Origin: Rhodopila globiformis
Lineage (GTDB): Bacteria > Pseudomonadota > Alphaproteobacteria > Acetobacterales > Acetobacteraceae
Length of the DNA stretch: 64,000 nt
NCBI RefSeq assembly: GCF_002937115.1
Contig: NZ_NHRY01000250.1
Location: 1-64,000 of the forward strand
Direction of reading: 5' to 3'
Made by a program: the position numbers and the translations under genes. This document shows positions 1 through 9,001 of this stretch, in pieces. Numbering within the stretch: position 1 is the stretch's first letter; each line of letters begins with the position of its first letter. The notes below the pieces were generated by a model. The model did not search any database. It worked only from the letters and a program-made list of their open reading frames with translations, and had not been told where the DNA came from.

Positions 1-39
1 GGGGAGGGCCAAGGGGGCGGCCCAGGGTCGAGGGCGGCT

Positions 40-1533
40 TTACCGGGTCTTCAGCACGGTCATCCCCGGCTGCGGCATCGACTCGGCCAGCAGGTCGATC
101 TGCATCAGCCGCCCGCCCCAGCTGCGGATCAAATCGGCGCCGGCGACCGCCCCGCGCGCATGGTTGGCGCCCTTGATCAGCACCTCGGGGCGCAGCGCCT
201 CGATCAGCGACTCGGGCGTGTCCTCGTCGAACAGGCACACCTGGTCGACGCAGGCGAAGCTGGCCAGCACGGCGGCGCGGGCGGCCTCCGGCTGCACCGG
301 ATGCGGCAGACCCTTGCTCCGCCGCACGCTGCTGTCGCTGTTGACCCCGACGATCAGCCGATCGCAGGCGGCGCGGGCCTGCTCCAGCAGGTGGATGTCG
401 CCCGGCTGCAGCAGGTCGAAATAGCCGTTGGTGAAGCCGACGCGCCAGCCGCGGTGGCGCCAGCGCTCGGCCTGCTCCACCGCCTGCTCACGGGTGACGA
501 CCTTGCGCAGGGCACTGCGCTGCGGCGTCAGCGCCGCCATCAGGTCAGCCTCCCGCACCACCGAGGCGCCGACCTTGCCGACGGAGATGCCGGCGGCCAG
601 GTTGGCCAGGCGCGCGGCAATCGGCAGGTCCAGCTTCGCCGCCAGGGCGGCGGCGAGCATCGCCAGCGCCGTGTCCCCGGCCCCGGAGGTGTCATAGACC
701 TCAGCCGCCTCGGCGGGGAAATGCTGCGAGCGGGTGGCGTCGACCAGCGTCATGCCGGCGTTGCCCAGCGTCACGACCACGGCGCCGAAGCCGTGCTGCG
801 CGCGCAGGGCCTGTGCCGCGGCAACGACCGCAACCTCGTTGTCCACCGGCATGTGCGTGGCGGCGGCGAGTTCCTGGCGGTTGGGCATGACTACGTCGGC
901 GCCGGCATAGCGGGCGAAATCGCTGCCACGCGGATCGACGATCAGCTTGCGGCCGGCCTTGCGGGCGGCCGCCACGAGTTGCATCGGCACGTCGCCCGAC
1001 AGCACGCCCTTGCCGTAGTCCGACAGCACGGTGACCGAGGTCGCCGCCATGGCATCCAGCGCGATGCGCACCATCCGTTCGGCCAGCCGCGGCTGGATCG
1101 GGTCGGTCTGCTCGCGATCGGCGCGCAGCAGGTGCTGGCCGGCGGCGATCAGCCGGGTCTTCTGGGTTGTGGTCCGCCCGCCCTGCACCATCAGCCAGGG
1201 CTCGACATTCGGCTGTCCGCCGATCAGCCCGGTCAGGTCCGACCCGGCCTGGTCGTCGCCGACGACCGAGATGAAGGCGGTTGCCGCCCCCAGGGCGGTA
1301 AGGTTGCGTACGACATTGCCGGCGCCGCCCGGCAGCGCCACTTCCCGCTCGATGGAAAGGACCGGAACCGGCGCTTCCTGGCTGATCCGCGTGACCTCGC
1401 CATAGGTGTAGCGGTCGAGCATGACGTCGCCGATGACCAGGACGCTGGTCCGCGCCAGGCGCCGGACGGCGCCCGCAAGGTCCGGCTGAGGCTCATCACC
1501 GCGCGATGCGGCTCCAGGGGTAATCTGGTTCAT
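40..1533 (-). CDS. hldE: Bifunctional heptose 7-phosphate kinase / heptose 1-phosphate adenylyltransferase
   Basis: This 497-aa protein has the two-domain HldE (RfaE) layout, which supplies ADP-heptose for the LPS inner core. The N-terminal ribokinase-fold kinase (about residues 28-335) shows DVMLDRY near 36, GGAGN near 69-73 and the catalytic GAGD at 284-287. The C-terminal nucleotidyltransferase-like domain (about 345-497) contains FTNGYFD near 367. However, the HxGH nucleotide-binding motif reads QPGD (376-379), and the usual C-terminal S-T-T nucleotide motif is replaced by ESMP near 484-487. The kinase half therefore looks intact and the adenylyltransferase half looks degenerate or diverged. 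Length is normal for the fused family. It is not in an obvious operon here, and the window edge hides what lies downstream. Confidence 0.9.
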   Translation of the reverse strand: MNQITPGAASRGDEPQPDLAGAVRRLARTSVLVIGDVMLDRYTYGEVTRISQEAPVPVLSIEREVALPGGAGNVVRNLTALGAATAFISVVGDDQAGSDLTGLIGGQPNVEPWLMVQGGRTTTQKTRLIAAGQHLLRADREQTDPIQPRLAERMVRIALDAMAATSVTVLSDYGKGVLSGDVPMQLVAAARKAGRKLIVDPRGSDFARYAGADVVMPNRQELAAATHMPVDNEVAVVAAAQALRAQHGFGAVVVTLGNAGMTLVDATRSQHFPAEAAEVYDTSGAGDTALAMLAAALAAKLDLPIAARLANLAAGISVGKVGASVVREADLMAALTPQRSALRKVVTREQAVEQAERWRHRGWRVGFTNGYFDLLQPGDIHLLEQARAACDRLIVGVNSDSSVRRSKGLPHPVQPEAARAAVLASFACVDQVCLFDEDTPESLIEALRPEVLIKGANHARGAVAGADLIRSWGGRLMQIDLLAESMPQPGMTVLKTR

Positions 1534-2451
1534 TCATTCTGCCGTAACGGGACTGTCGCACTGGCGCAACCCATCTTCGCGTGGAGCGCGCGCAAGAAGC
1601 AAGCGATGATGAAGAAACCGTATAGTTCCTGGTATCATACCAGAAACGGATCGGCCGGGCCCGTCGGCCACGGCGGGCGCGGAGCCTTGTCGCGGCCATT
1701 GCTGGGATGCATTCACAGGGAGAAAGTTCGGATATTTGAGGGGTTGAGGGAGGGAAGTATCAGCCACAGGTCGGCGTTGGCCCACTGGCGTGGGCGGGGG
1801 TTGCCCGGGTTTCGGCTGATGAGCGTCACCGGCGGCGGGCGTGCGGTGGATTGTCGGGAAATGTAACCACAGAGAATAAGTAGAGGTTCGTGGAGGGCCA
1901 CAGGGAAAAGCCCATGCCGCCGCGCGCGAGGCGCATGACGCACTGTACTGCCGGACGATGCGATGCCAGGCACCGTTGCCTGGCCGGGCGGATCAACCTG
2001 CCTGCTCCTGTGAACATGCGACCCCACACGCGCCAATGGCAGGGCAGAGCAAGGTCGTCTCCCTATCGTCATGGCCGGGCGTGTCCCGGCCATCCCCCCA
2101 ACCGTCGAAGCGCAGATGGCCGGGACACGCCCCATACGCGCTAACTTAGGCGGATGGTGGCACGGCCGTTGCCCCAACGTCATGGTGGGCGAAGGCCCAC
2201 CATCGACGCCTTCTGCTGATATCAGCACCGCAAGGCATGGATGGCGGCCCTGCGGCCGCCATGACGACGGGACGGTGCCGCGCATACGGCCGCGCGACGC
2301 CCCCCCTGATTCTCCGGGGCCCTCCGCAATTCTCAGCCTTTCTCTGTGTGAACAGAAATGCGTGATCGGCCACGCGACCGCCACCGGGGACGCACCGCCC
2401 CGTATCAAACCGCGGCCGTCCCGCCCCAGGCAAACACCGACGCTCACCTCC
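1534..2451. other. Gene-free gap with palindromic repeats
   Basis: I see no convincing gene in these 918 bases. Open frames here run through palindromic repeats and give Arg/Pro/Gly-rich translations. The part before about 2040 holds nothing I recognise. The part from 2067 to 2266 holds two palindromic elements that are listed separately. Confidence 0.6.
2067..2266. repeat. Two adjacent palindromic elements (GTCATGGCCGGGC type and GTCATGGTGGGCG type)
   Basis: The first element (about 2067-2133) begins CGTCATGGCCGGGCGTGTC and is answered by the inverted arm ATGGCCGGGACACGCCC. The second (about 2178-2266) begins CGTCATGGTGGGCGAAGG and ends in CCATGACG after a central GGCATGGATGGCGG. Both types recur across the window. 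Confidence 0.8.
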
Positions 2452-3204
2452 TCACGCTTGCAGGAAGGCCAGCTTGTCCTCTTCCAGCACGACGCAGGTC
2501 AGGGCGCCGCCCAGCACCGCCCCGGTGTCGATGGCGATCCGGTTGGGCTGGATCACCGGCTCCCGCTTCGGGGTATGGCCGTGGACGATCACCGCGCCGT
2601 GGTCCGCCCGCGACGACAGGAACGGCTCCCGGATCCAGATCATGTCGTGCCGGGTCTGCCGGTCCAGCGGCAGGCCGGGCAGGATGCCGGCATGGACGAA
2701 CAGGTAGGGGCCGGCGCGGTGGCTGATCGACAGGTCGCGCAGGAACAGCAGATGTTGCGGCGGTATATGGCTGGCCCACGCCTGCGGCGGCACGAGGCGG
2801 GAGATCCCCCAGCTGAGCAGCGAATCGGCCCCGCCGTTGGCCAGCCACAGCGAGGCCGCCTCCTTGTCCGCCCCGGCGATCGCGGCGAGCATCATTTCCT
2901 CGTGGTTTCCCATCAGGTTGATGATCTCGTCCGCCGGCACCGGCGGGCCGTTGATCAGCCAGTCCACCACCTGTGCGCTGTCCAGGCCGCGATCGACATA
3001 GTCGCCAAGATGTACCAGGGTCGTTTGCTCCGCCGGACGGGTGGCGATGTCCTCGGCGACCAGTTCGTGCAGGGCCGCGAGCCGGTCCATGCAGCCATGG
3101 ATGTCGCCGATGGCATAGATGCGCTGTCCAGGCGGCAAGGTCGCGGGGGCGGCGGCGAATTCAAGCATGGAGGCCAGACTAAGCCTGTCGGCGGATTTGG
3201 CCAA
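2452..3204 (-). CDS. Metallophosphoesterase, PPP-type serine/threonine phosphatase-like
   Basis: This 250-aa protein carries the three PPP metallophosphatase signatures: GDIHG at 33-37, GDYVDRG at 67-73 and GNHE at 99-102. Downstream metal-ligand histidines sit in HAGILPG and VHGHTP. Length and motif order match bacterial PrpA/PrpE-like or diadenosine-tetraphosphatase-like cytosolic phosphatases, so it hydrolyses phosphomonoesters with a dinuclear metal centre. The substrate cannot be told from sequence. The start is uncertain: position 3204 is a TTG, an in-frame ATG lies at 3168, and neither has a clear ribosome binding site. It is divergent from the ABC-2 transporter genes that follow, with about 60 bp between them. 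Confidence 0.85.
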   Translation of the reverse strand: MAKSADRLSLASMLEFAAAPATLPPGQRIYAIGDIHGCMDRLAALHELVAEDIATRPAEQTTLVHLGDYVDRGLDSAQVVDWLINGPPVPADEIINLMGNHEEMMLAAIAGADKEAASLWLANGGADSLLSWGISRLVPPQAWASHIPPQHLLFLRDLSISHRAGPYLFVHAGILPGLPLDRQTRHDMIWIREPFLSSRADHGAVIVHGHTPKREPVIQPNRIAIDTGAVLGGALTCVVLEEDKLAFLQA

Positions 3205-3266
3205 TCACCACTTGTTCGCCCAATCGTCGCTTGGCGGATGGCGGATGGGACACTATCCGAAGGGTC

Positions 3267-4007
3267 ATGGAAGCAATTCAGGTCGAACACCTCGTTAAAC
3301 GCTACGACAGCGTGCTGGCCGTCGACGACATCGGCTTCACCGTCCCGGCCGGCGGCACAGTCGGTCTGCTGGGCGGCAACGGCGCCGGCAAGACCACCAC
3401 CATCGCCATGCTGCTGGGGCTGATCGTCCCGACGTCCGGACGCATCACCGTGCTCGGGCACGACATGGCGAAAGACCGCTTCGCGGCGCTGGAGCGGATG
3501 AACTTCTCGTCGCCCTACGTTGCCCTGCCGCATCGGCTGACCGTCAGGGAGAACCTGCGGGTCTATGGCCACCTGTACAACGTGGCGCATCTCGATGACC
3601 GGATCGCCACGCTGGCGCGCGACCTCGACCTCGGGCAGATCCTGGATCGTCCCGCCGGCCAGTTGTCGGCCGGGCAGAAGACCCGCGTCGCCCTGGCCAA
3701 GTCGCTGATCAACCAGCCGGAGGTGCTGCTGCTGGACGAGCCCACCGCCAGCCTCGATCCCGACACCGGCGACATGGTCCGCACCTGGCTGGAACAGTAT
3801 CGCGCGCAAAGCGGCTGCACCATCCTGCTCGCCAGCCACAACATGGCGGAGGTCGAGCGGCTGTGCCACCAGGTCATCATGCTCAAGCAGGGCCGCGTGG
3901 TCGACCGCGGCACGCCGGACGAGTTGCTCGCCCGCTACGGGCGGCAGGACCTGGAGGACGTGTTCCTCGACATCGCCCGCGATCGCCGGCAGGCGGTGGC
4001 GGCATGA
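3267..4007 (+). CDS. ABC-2 type exporter, ATP-binding protein
   Basis: This 246-aa ABC ATPase has Walker A GGNGAGKTTT, signature LSAGQKTRVALAKSL (one residue off the classic LSGGQ) and Walker B VLLLDEPTASLDP. I start it at the ATG beginning MEAIQVEHLVKRYD because the upstream extension is non-conserved. It overlaps the permease gene by four bases (ATGA), so the two are translationally coupled and form one export complex. The DrrA/NodI-like architecture is used for export of drugs, polysaccharides or lipids; no substrate is visible here. Confidence 0.93.
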   Translation: MEAIQVEHLVKRYDSVLAVDDIGFTVPAGGTVGLLGGNGAGKTTTIAMLLGLIVPTSGRITVLGHDMAKDRFAALERMNFSSPYVALPHRLTVRENLRVYGHLYNVAHLDDRIATLARDLDLGQILDRPAGQLSAGQKTRVALAKSLINQPEVLLLDEPTASLDPDTGDMVRTWLEQYRAQSGCTILLASHNMAEVERLCHQVIMLKQGRVVDRGTPDELLARYGRQDLEDVFLDIARDRRQAVAA

Positions 4008-4846
4008 AGATCCGCTCCCTGCCCATGGTGCAGCCGCCCCAATGGCAACCGATGGCCCGCCGCATCTGGGGGCTGATGTACCGGCACCTGGCGCTGTACC
4101 GCCGCTCCTGGCCGCGGCTGCTGGAGCTGATGTACTGGCCGATCCTGCAGATGTGCATCTGGGGCTTCACCGCGCGGTTCCTGGCGACGCGGATGGGCAG
4201 CAACCCGGCGATCATGGCCGGCGGCCTGCTGCTGAGCGGCGTGCTGCTGTGGGAGGTGACGCTGCGCAGCCAGATGGGCATGTCGATCTCGTTCCTGGAG
4301 GAGATGTGGTCGCGCAACCTGGGCCACGTCTTCGTCAGCCCGCTGCGCCCGTTCGAGATGGTCGCGGCGCTGATTGCCATGTCGGTCATCCGGATGTTGA
4401 CCGGCGTGCTGCCGGCGATCCTGCTGGCCTGGGCGTTCTATGCCTTCAACCTGTTCAGCCTCGGCCCTGTGCTGGTGCTGTTCTTCGTCAACCTGATGAT
4501 CTTCGGCTGGGCGATCGCGCTGGGGGTGGTGTCGCTGGTGCTGCGGCACGGCGCCGGGGCGGAGCCGCTGGCCTGGGGCATCCTGTTCGGCCTGGCGCCG
4601 TTCTCGGCGGTGTTCTACCCGGTCTCGGTGCTGCCGGCGGCCCTGCAGCCGCTGGCATTGACGCTGCCGACGACCCATGTGTTCGAGGGCATGCGCGCGG
4701 TGCTGATGCACGGCACGGTGCGCTGGGACCATTTGGCGGCGGCCTTCGTCCTGAACCTCGTCTGGATTGCCGGCGCGGCGGTGTTGTTTGCGTGGCAGTT
4801 CCATCAGGCCCGGGTGCGGGGCGCGCTGATGAGCATTGGTGAGTAA
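4004..4846 (+). CDS. ABC-2 type exporter, permease protein
   Basis: This 280-aa integral membrane protein begins at the ATG overlapping the ATPase stop codon and starts MKIRSLPMVQPPQW. It shows about six hydrophobic segments spread over the ABC-2 membrane domain, for example around SVIRMLTGVLPAILLAWAF. It pairs with the preceding ATPase to make an exporter, probably as a dimer of each subunit. The earlier in-frame start (3863) lies inside the ATPase gene and translates to low-complexity residues, so I rejected it. Confidence 0.9.
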   Translation: MKIRSLPMVQPPQWQPMARRIWGLMYRHLALYRRSWPRLLELMYWPILQMCIWGFTARFLATRMGSNPAIMAGGLLLSGVLLWEVTLRSQMGMSISFLEEMWSRNLGHVFVSPLRPFEMVAALIAMSVIRMLTGVLPAILLAWAFYAFNLFSLGPVLVLFFVNLMIFGWAIALGVVSLVLRHGAGAEPLAWGILFGLAPFSAVFYPVSVLPAALQPLALTLPTTHVFEGMRAVLMHGTVRWDHLAAAFVLNLVWIAGAAVLFAWQFHQARVRGALMSIGE

Positions 4847-5463
4847 TGGAAACAGGTTTTTGGCTGATCCGCCACGCCCTGGTGGCGGAAAACGCGCGCG
4901 CTTTCCTGTATGGCGTGATGGACGTGCCGCTGTGCGAGCCGACATTGCTGGAGCAGGCGCCGATGTACCGCTCGCTGGCGGCACGGCTGCCGCGCCCGGC
5001 CGACTGGCTGGTGACGCCGCTGTCGCGCACCCGGCGCACCGCCGAGACGCTGTTCGCCCACGGCTATCCGCGCGCCGGACTGACGGTCGAGCCCGGTCTG
5101 ACCGAGCAGTCCCTGGGCGAGTGGCAGGGCCTGCCGCACGCCGAATTGCCCGCCCGGCTGGCGCTGCCCAAGCACGCCTTCTGGCCGCTGGGCGGGCATG
5201 AGAAGCCGCCGGGCGGCGAAAGCATGGCCGAGGTGATCACCCGCGTCGGCGCAACGATAGAGCGCCTGGCGGAAACCCATGCCGGGCGGGACGTGGTGGT
5301 CGTCTCGCACGGCGGGGCGATCCGCGGCGCCGTCGCCCATGCGCTGTCCATCGGCCCGGACAATGCGCTGCACCTGTCGATCCAGAACCTGTCGCTGACG
5401 CGGCTGGAGCGGACGCCGGACGGCTGGCGGGTGGTGTGCGTCAACGAGATGCCGGGCTACTGA
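4846..5463 (+). CDS. Histidine phosphatase (phosphoglycerate mutase superfamily)
   Basis: This 205-aa protein opens with WLIRHALVAEN, a variant of the LIRHGE motif with the catalytic His at about residue 10 but Ala for the usual Gly. It ends the core with VVVVSHGGAIRG, which supplies the second catalytic His. TPLSRTRRTAET gives the conserved Arg. The ATG overlaps the permease stop (TAATG), so the three genes form one operon. The fold suits a small-molecule phosphatase similar to CobC/alpha-ribazole phosphatase or GpmB, but no cobalamin genes lie nearby. The specific substrate is unknown. Confidence 0.88.
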   Translation: METGFWLIRHALVAENARAFLYGVMDVPLCEPTLLEQAPMYRSLAARLPRPADWLVTPLSRTRRTAETLFAHGYPRAGLTVEPGLTEQSLGEWQGLPHAELPARLALPKHAFWPLGGHEKPPGGESMAEVITRVGATIERLAETHAGRDVVVVSHGGAIRGAVAHALSIGPDNALHLSIQNLSLTRLERTPDGWRVVCVNEMPGY

Positions 5464-6024
5464 GGCATTGGCGCCACGGTAACCGCAAGCTGGTCAGAGC
5501 GTCCCTCGAGGGAAGGCAGGTCTCCCGAATCGTCTCGGCCCGGCGAGATCGTCTCCTTATCGTCATGGCCGGGCGTATCCCTGTCGCATGCGCATATCTC
5601 GGAAACGGCCTGCCGCGGCCCTGGCCCCTGTCGTCATGGCCAGCATGCCGAGGCTTGCCGCGATCAGGCGCGTGACACGGGGCCGGACGGCGACGGGGAC
5701 CCCCGGTATCTTGGCGTCTTGGCGTTGAACGGGAACCGTGCCACCGCGCCCGGCGCTGATGGGTGCGCTGCGCCGCTGGCCCGTGCGGTTGCTTCCACCG
5801 ATAAAACGCCAAGACGCCAAGATACCGGAGCATGCGTCACTGTCCGGGGTGGCGGCACCTGTCATGCCTTCGATCGCCCCTTGCCGATCCGTACCGGCGC
5901 GGGATCGGCACGAAGGCATTCCCACGGTATCCGGCCAAGGCGGCCCGGGTTGTTCCCGGGATGTGTGCACGCCGTAGGGCGTGTCCCGGCCATGACACGC
6001 CCGGCCATGACGGAAGGGTGCTCC
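5464..6024. other. Gene-free gap with repeats
   Basis: These 561 bases carry no supported gene. They hold partial GTCATGGCCGGGC-type palindromic fragments (around 5560-5640 and 5940-6015) and one long hairpin element at 5703-5828, listed separately. Confidence 0.55.
5703..5828. repeat. 126-bp hairpin element with 24-bp perfect inverted arms
   Basis: The arms at 5703-5726 and 5805-5828 are perfect inverted copies built on TCTTGGCGTCTTGGCGTT. The interior is itself imperfectly self-complementary, so the whole element can fold into one long hairpin. It carries no ORF of its own. It may be a MITE-like or REP-like element. I could not see a target-site duplication. Confidence 0.75.
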
Positions 6025-7491
6025 CTATCCTGCCAGCACCGGCAGCTTCCGCTGCAGCCGCCGGCGCAGCGCCCGCTGGCCGATGGACCGCACCTTGCCG
6101 ACATCCAGCACGACGGCGCTGACGCCGTAGATCGCCCCGCCCATCATCACGGCCCCGACCAGGCCCAGCCAGTCCATCGGCAGCGGGATCAGGACCAGTG
6201 CCGCCGCCATCGGCACGATGGCCAGGAGGCACCGCACCACCTGGCCCGGCGGCAGCCAGACCGGGAACTGCCGGTTGGCCAGATACCAGCACCCAGCGGC
6301 CGCGGCGCCATGGCAGACCACGGCGACCCAGGCCGCGCCGAACATGCCATAGTGTGGTACGGCCCACAGGTTCAGCAGGATACTCAGCACCGTGGCCGGC
6401 CCATAGCTCCAGAGCATGGTCAGCGGCTTGCCCGACAAATGGAAGGCATGGTCGATGAAGTGCGCCCGCACGCCGCGGATCAGGGACGCGAAGCAAATGA
6501 TCGGGATCAGCGCCGCGACTCCGTCGCGGAACGCCGGGCCCACCAGGACGGTAGCGATGTTGTGGGCGGTCAGCGACAGGCCGACACAGGCGGGCAAGGC
6601 CAGCGCCAGCAGCGCGATGCCGTTGCGCCCCGCCTGGATTCGCGCCGCTTCCCGGCCCTGCCGCTCCAGCACCTGCATCGCCAGCGCGAAGGTCGTGGTG
6701 GTGATCGACAGGCAGATCAGCGTCATCGGCCGGTCCACCAGGTTGTACGCGACGGCGTAGATGCCCAGCGCGCCGGCGCCGACCAGCGAGCCGAGCAGGA
6801 ACCGGTCGGCGTTCTGCATGACGATCTCGGTCGCCTGCGCAGCCACCAGCGGCCAGGCGTAATCAACCAGCTGGCGCAGTTCCTGACGCCGGAAGGCGCC
6901 GGCGGCCGGGCGGAACGGCGCGCCGAGCAGCCGGAAATCCACCGCGGCGCAGACGACCGCGGCGACCAGCAGCCCGAGAATGATCGATTCAGGCCCGTGG
7001 CCGAGCACGAACAGCGCCCCCAGACCAAGACCGAAGCCGAGGGCGGCATGCAGTCCCTCGATCAGATTGTACCGCCCCATCCGGTTGGTGGAGCGGTTGA
7101 CCGATTGGTTGAGCTGGACCAGGGCCCGGACCAGCAGCAGCGGCAGGCCCAGCCAGGCGGCCCAGCGGTAATCCGCGGGCAGGTGCACCAGCAGGCCGGC
7201 GGCAACGCCCAGCATGGCCGTCACGCCGGCCAGGGCGTAGAACAAGGCGTAGGCCTGCTTGAGGAAGCGGTCCTGCCAGCCGCCGACCGCGGCTTGCGGA
7301 TAGAAGCGCATCACCGTGATCGGCAACGCGAAGAACAGTGACGTCTGTAGGACGAGAACGCCGGAAAAGACGAACGTATAGCTGCCGAGCGCTGCCGGCG
7401 TCAGCAGTCGCGTATAGGCAAAGACCATCGCCATCGAGACGAAGGCCGGAACGATGACCGAAGGAATATAGCCGATGATCTGACGGTACAC
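6025..7491 (-). CDS. Lipopolysaccharide/polysaccharide flippase (Wzx/MOP family)
   Basis: This 488-aa very hydrophobic protein has about 12-14 predicted membrane segments. It begins with the typical Wzx start (PSVIVPAFVSMAMVFAYTRLL followed by a short loop and a second helix). MOP-family flippases move lipid-linked sugars across the inner membrane. The adjacent region does not contain glycosyltransferases or a polymerase, so this is an isolated flippase and its cargo is unknown. The residue pattern LPADYRW and the charged loops suit the RfbX/polysaccharide biosynthesis group better than a MATE drug exporter. Confidence 0.85.
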   Translation of the reverse strand: MYRQIIGYIPSVIVPAFVSMAMVFAYTRLLTPAALGSYTFVFSGVLVLQTSLFFALPITVMRFYPQAAVGGWQDRFLKQAYALFYALAGVTAMLGVAAGLLVHLPADYRWAAWLGLPLLLVRALVQLNQSVNRSTNRMGRYNLIEGLHAALGFGLGLGALFVLGHGPESIILGLLVAAVVCAAVDFRLLGAPFRPAAGAFRRQELRQLVDYAWPLVAAQATEIVMQNADRFLLGSLVGAGALGIYAVAYNLVDRPMTLICLSITTTTFALAMQVLERQGREAARIQAGRNGIALLALALPACVGLSLTAHNIATVLVGPAFRDGVAALIPIICFASLIRGVRAHFIDHAFHLSGKPLTMLWSYGPATVLSILLNLWAVPHYGMFGAAWVAVVCHGAAAAGCWYLANRQFPVWLPPGQVVRCLLAIVPMAAALVLIPLPMDWLGLVGAVMMGGAIYGVSAVVLDVGKVRSIGQRALRRRLQRKLPVLAG

Positions 7492-8208
7492 GGATGAGCT
7501 GCCTCGTCGATTAGGATCAATGCATGAATGTGATGCGCGGGGGCAGGAGCCCGGGAGTCGTCGGCGTCCGGCAGAAAGGGTGGAACCCGGAAATAATCAA
7601 CGATGCGACCATTGCCCGCAAGTCGCGAGCGCCGCAAATCACGTTGCTCGGGCGGAAGTGAACTATTTTTGATTTCACAACAAGAACGGGCTGTCTGGCG
7701 CGCGGCTGGCATCACCTGGCGCAAAGTCGCCGGGCAAGACTGGCCCGTTACGCCGCCGCGAGCGGCGATGCGCCGAGCGGAAACGATCTGCGCGTGGTGT
7801 GATAACGCAATGTTTATTGCCCTCGACGCCAGACGGAAGCGGCCGCGCACCTCCATATCGTGTAGGAACGCTGCCATCCTTGTTTCGCGGCCAATTTCAC
7901 CACCCGGGAATGCGTTGCATGATCGGCGCCGGACGACGCCGTCATGGCGGGTACCCGGGGCCAGGCCCGGGCACGAACCGGGCATCCCGATACTGGGAGG
8001 CTGTTCGCTGCGATTTCGATCCGAGATGGGTATGTGTCCTGCGTCAAAGGCTGGGGTCGGAACCCGCGGCGGGTGGTACCAGGGGTCATCCGGAATCGCC
8101 CGTGCTTGTTGATCCTTCCGAAATGCTACAGACCCGGCCCTCAATATCCTGGCGATGGCAGCGCAGTGATCAACGCACGGCCACCCCGCCCGCAGGGCAT
8201 CCGAATCG

Positions 8209-8379
8209 CTTCTCTGCGTGCTCTGCGCCCCGCTATGCGATCTCTGCGTTGCAAAAATGCGGTGCCGCAACAAAAGCCAGCGTTGCCGGTGAGTCGCCGA
8301 ACCTCCAACGCCGGTGGCGCCCCGCCCACCGCGATTCAACGCAGAGCACGCAGAGCGGGGCGCAGAGCACGCAGAGAAG
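8209..8379. repeat. 171-bp element with 26-bp perfect terminal inverted repeats
   Basis: Arms at 8209-8234 and 8354-8379 are perfect inverted copies containing CTCTGCGTGCTCTGCG. The inner stretch (about 8245-8340), with GCAAAAATGCGGTG and GGTGAGTCGCC, reappears in inverted orientation at 25959-26074. It therefore belongs to a dispersed repeat family and is not unique sequence. Confidence 0.75.
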
Positions 8380-8618
8380 ATTTCATTGCGGCCTGCGGCC
8401 GCGATGGCTCGAACGCGGCCTGGCTGTTCCTGCTGCGACTCGCGGCCCGGCATTCAGGACAATCAGGGCCAGATCCGTAACGCCGTATGGGGAGCGGTCG
8501 TCCGTCCAGGCTCCGCCGTTGCCCCGGGCCGCCCCTACGCAATGCACACATCCTGGAAACGAGTCGGAAATGACCGTAAAATCAAGTGCTTGCCTGGGCG
8601 CCAAGAGCGTTCCACCAT

Positions 8619-8698
8619 CGTCATGGCCCGGCTTGTCCGGGCCACCTATTCCAGCACTTGTGCCGCGACAGGTGACCCGGACAAGCCGGGCCATGACG
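8619..8698. repeat. Palindromic element, GTCATGGCCCGGCTTGTCC type
   Basis: The arms of about 29 bp (8619-8647 and 8670-8698) pair with one mismatch. The same arm sequence is found at 19007-19084 and 51976-52053. Confidence 0.85.
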
Positions 8699-9001
8699 AA
8701 AGGGAAACGCAGCGGCGGACCGTTTCCGAGATGTGTGCATCCCGTAGGGGCCGCCCGGGACGACCTTGAATCCCACGGCCGCCTTTCACAAGCGCCCCAG
8801 CACGAAGGCCTTGACCGGTTGAGCATCGGCGGAGCCGTTTGCCGCCGCGAGACCGATCCGATACGGTTCCGATCTCAACACGGAGTCGCGGCGAACGCTG
8901 GTGGAGGCCCCTTTTTCCCAGGTTTACCCGGCTGTTGCCGATCCAACGCCATATGCAACGAAGCCGCCTGCCCAGCCGGTCAGGATCACTGCACGGAGGG
9001 A

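Larger units (their letters stand above)
7492..9001. other. 1.5-kb gene-free region rich in repeats
   Basis: Open frames on both strands exist here but are full of Arg, Pro and Gly and overlap palindromes, so I call none of them genes. Contents are a degenerate GTCATGG palindrome at about 7942-7995, the 171-bp element at 8209-8379 and the palindrome at 8619-8698. I see nothing recognisable between 7500 and 7940 or between 8770 and 9001. Confidence 0.55.

Noticed and set aside
160-1866. Long open frame (568 codons) on the plus strand across hldE
   Set aside because: It is the antisense shadow of a well-conserved gene and its translation is Arg/Gln/Gly-rich without any motif.
1713-2447. Open frame of 244 codons in the first repeat-rich gap
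   Set aside because: It consists mainly of translated palindromic repeats and is not like any protein I know.
7603-8112. Open frame of 169 codons in the 7.5-9.0 kb gap
   Set aside because: It overlaps a decayed palindrome, has no recognised motif and competes with other frames of equal quality.
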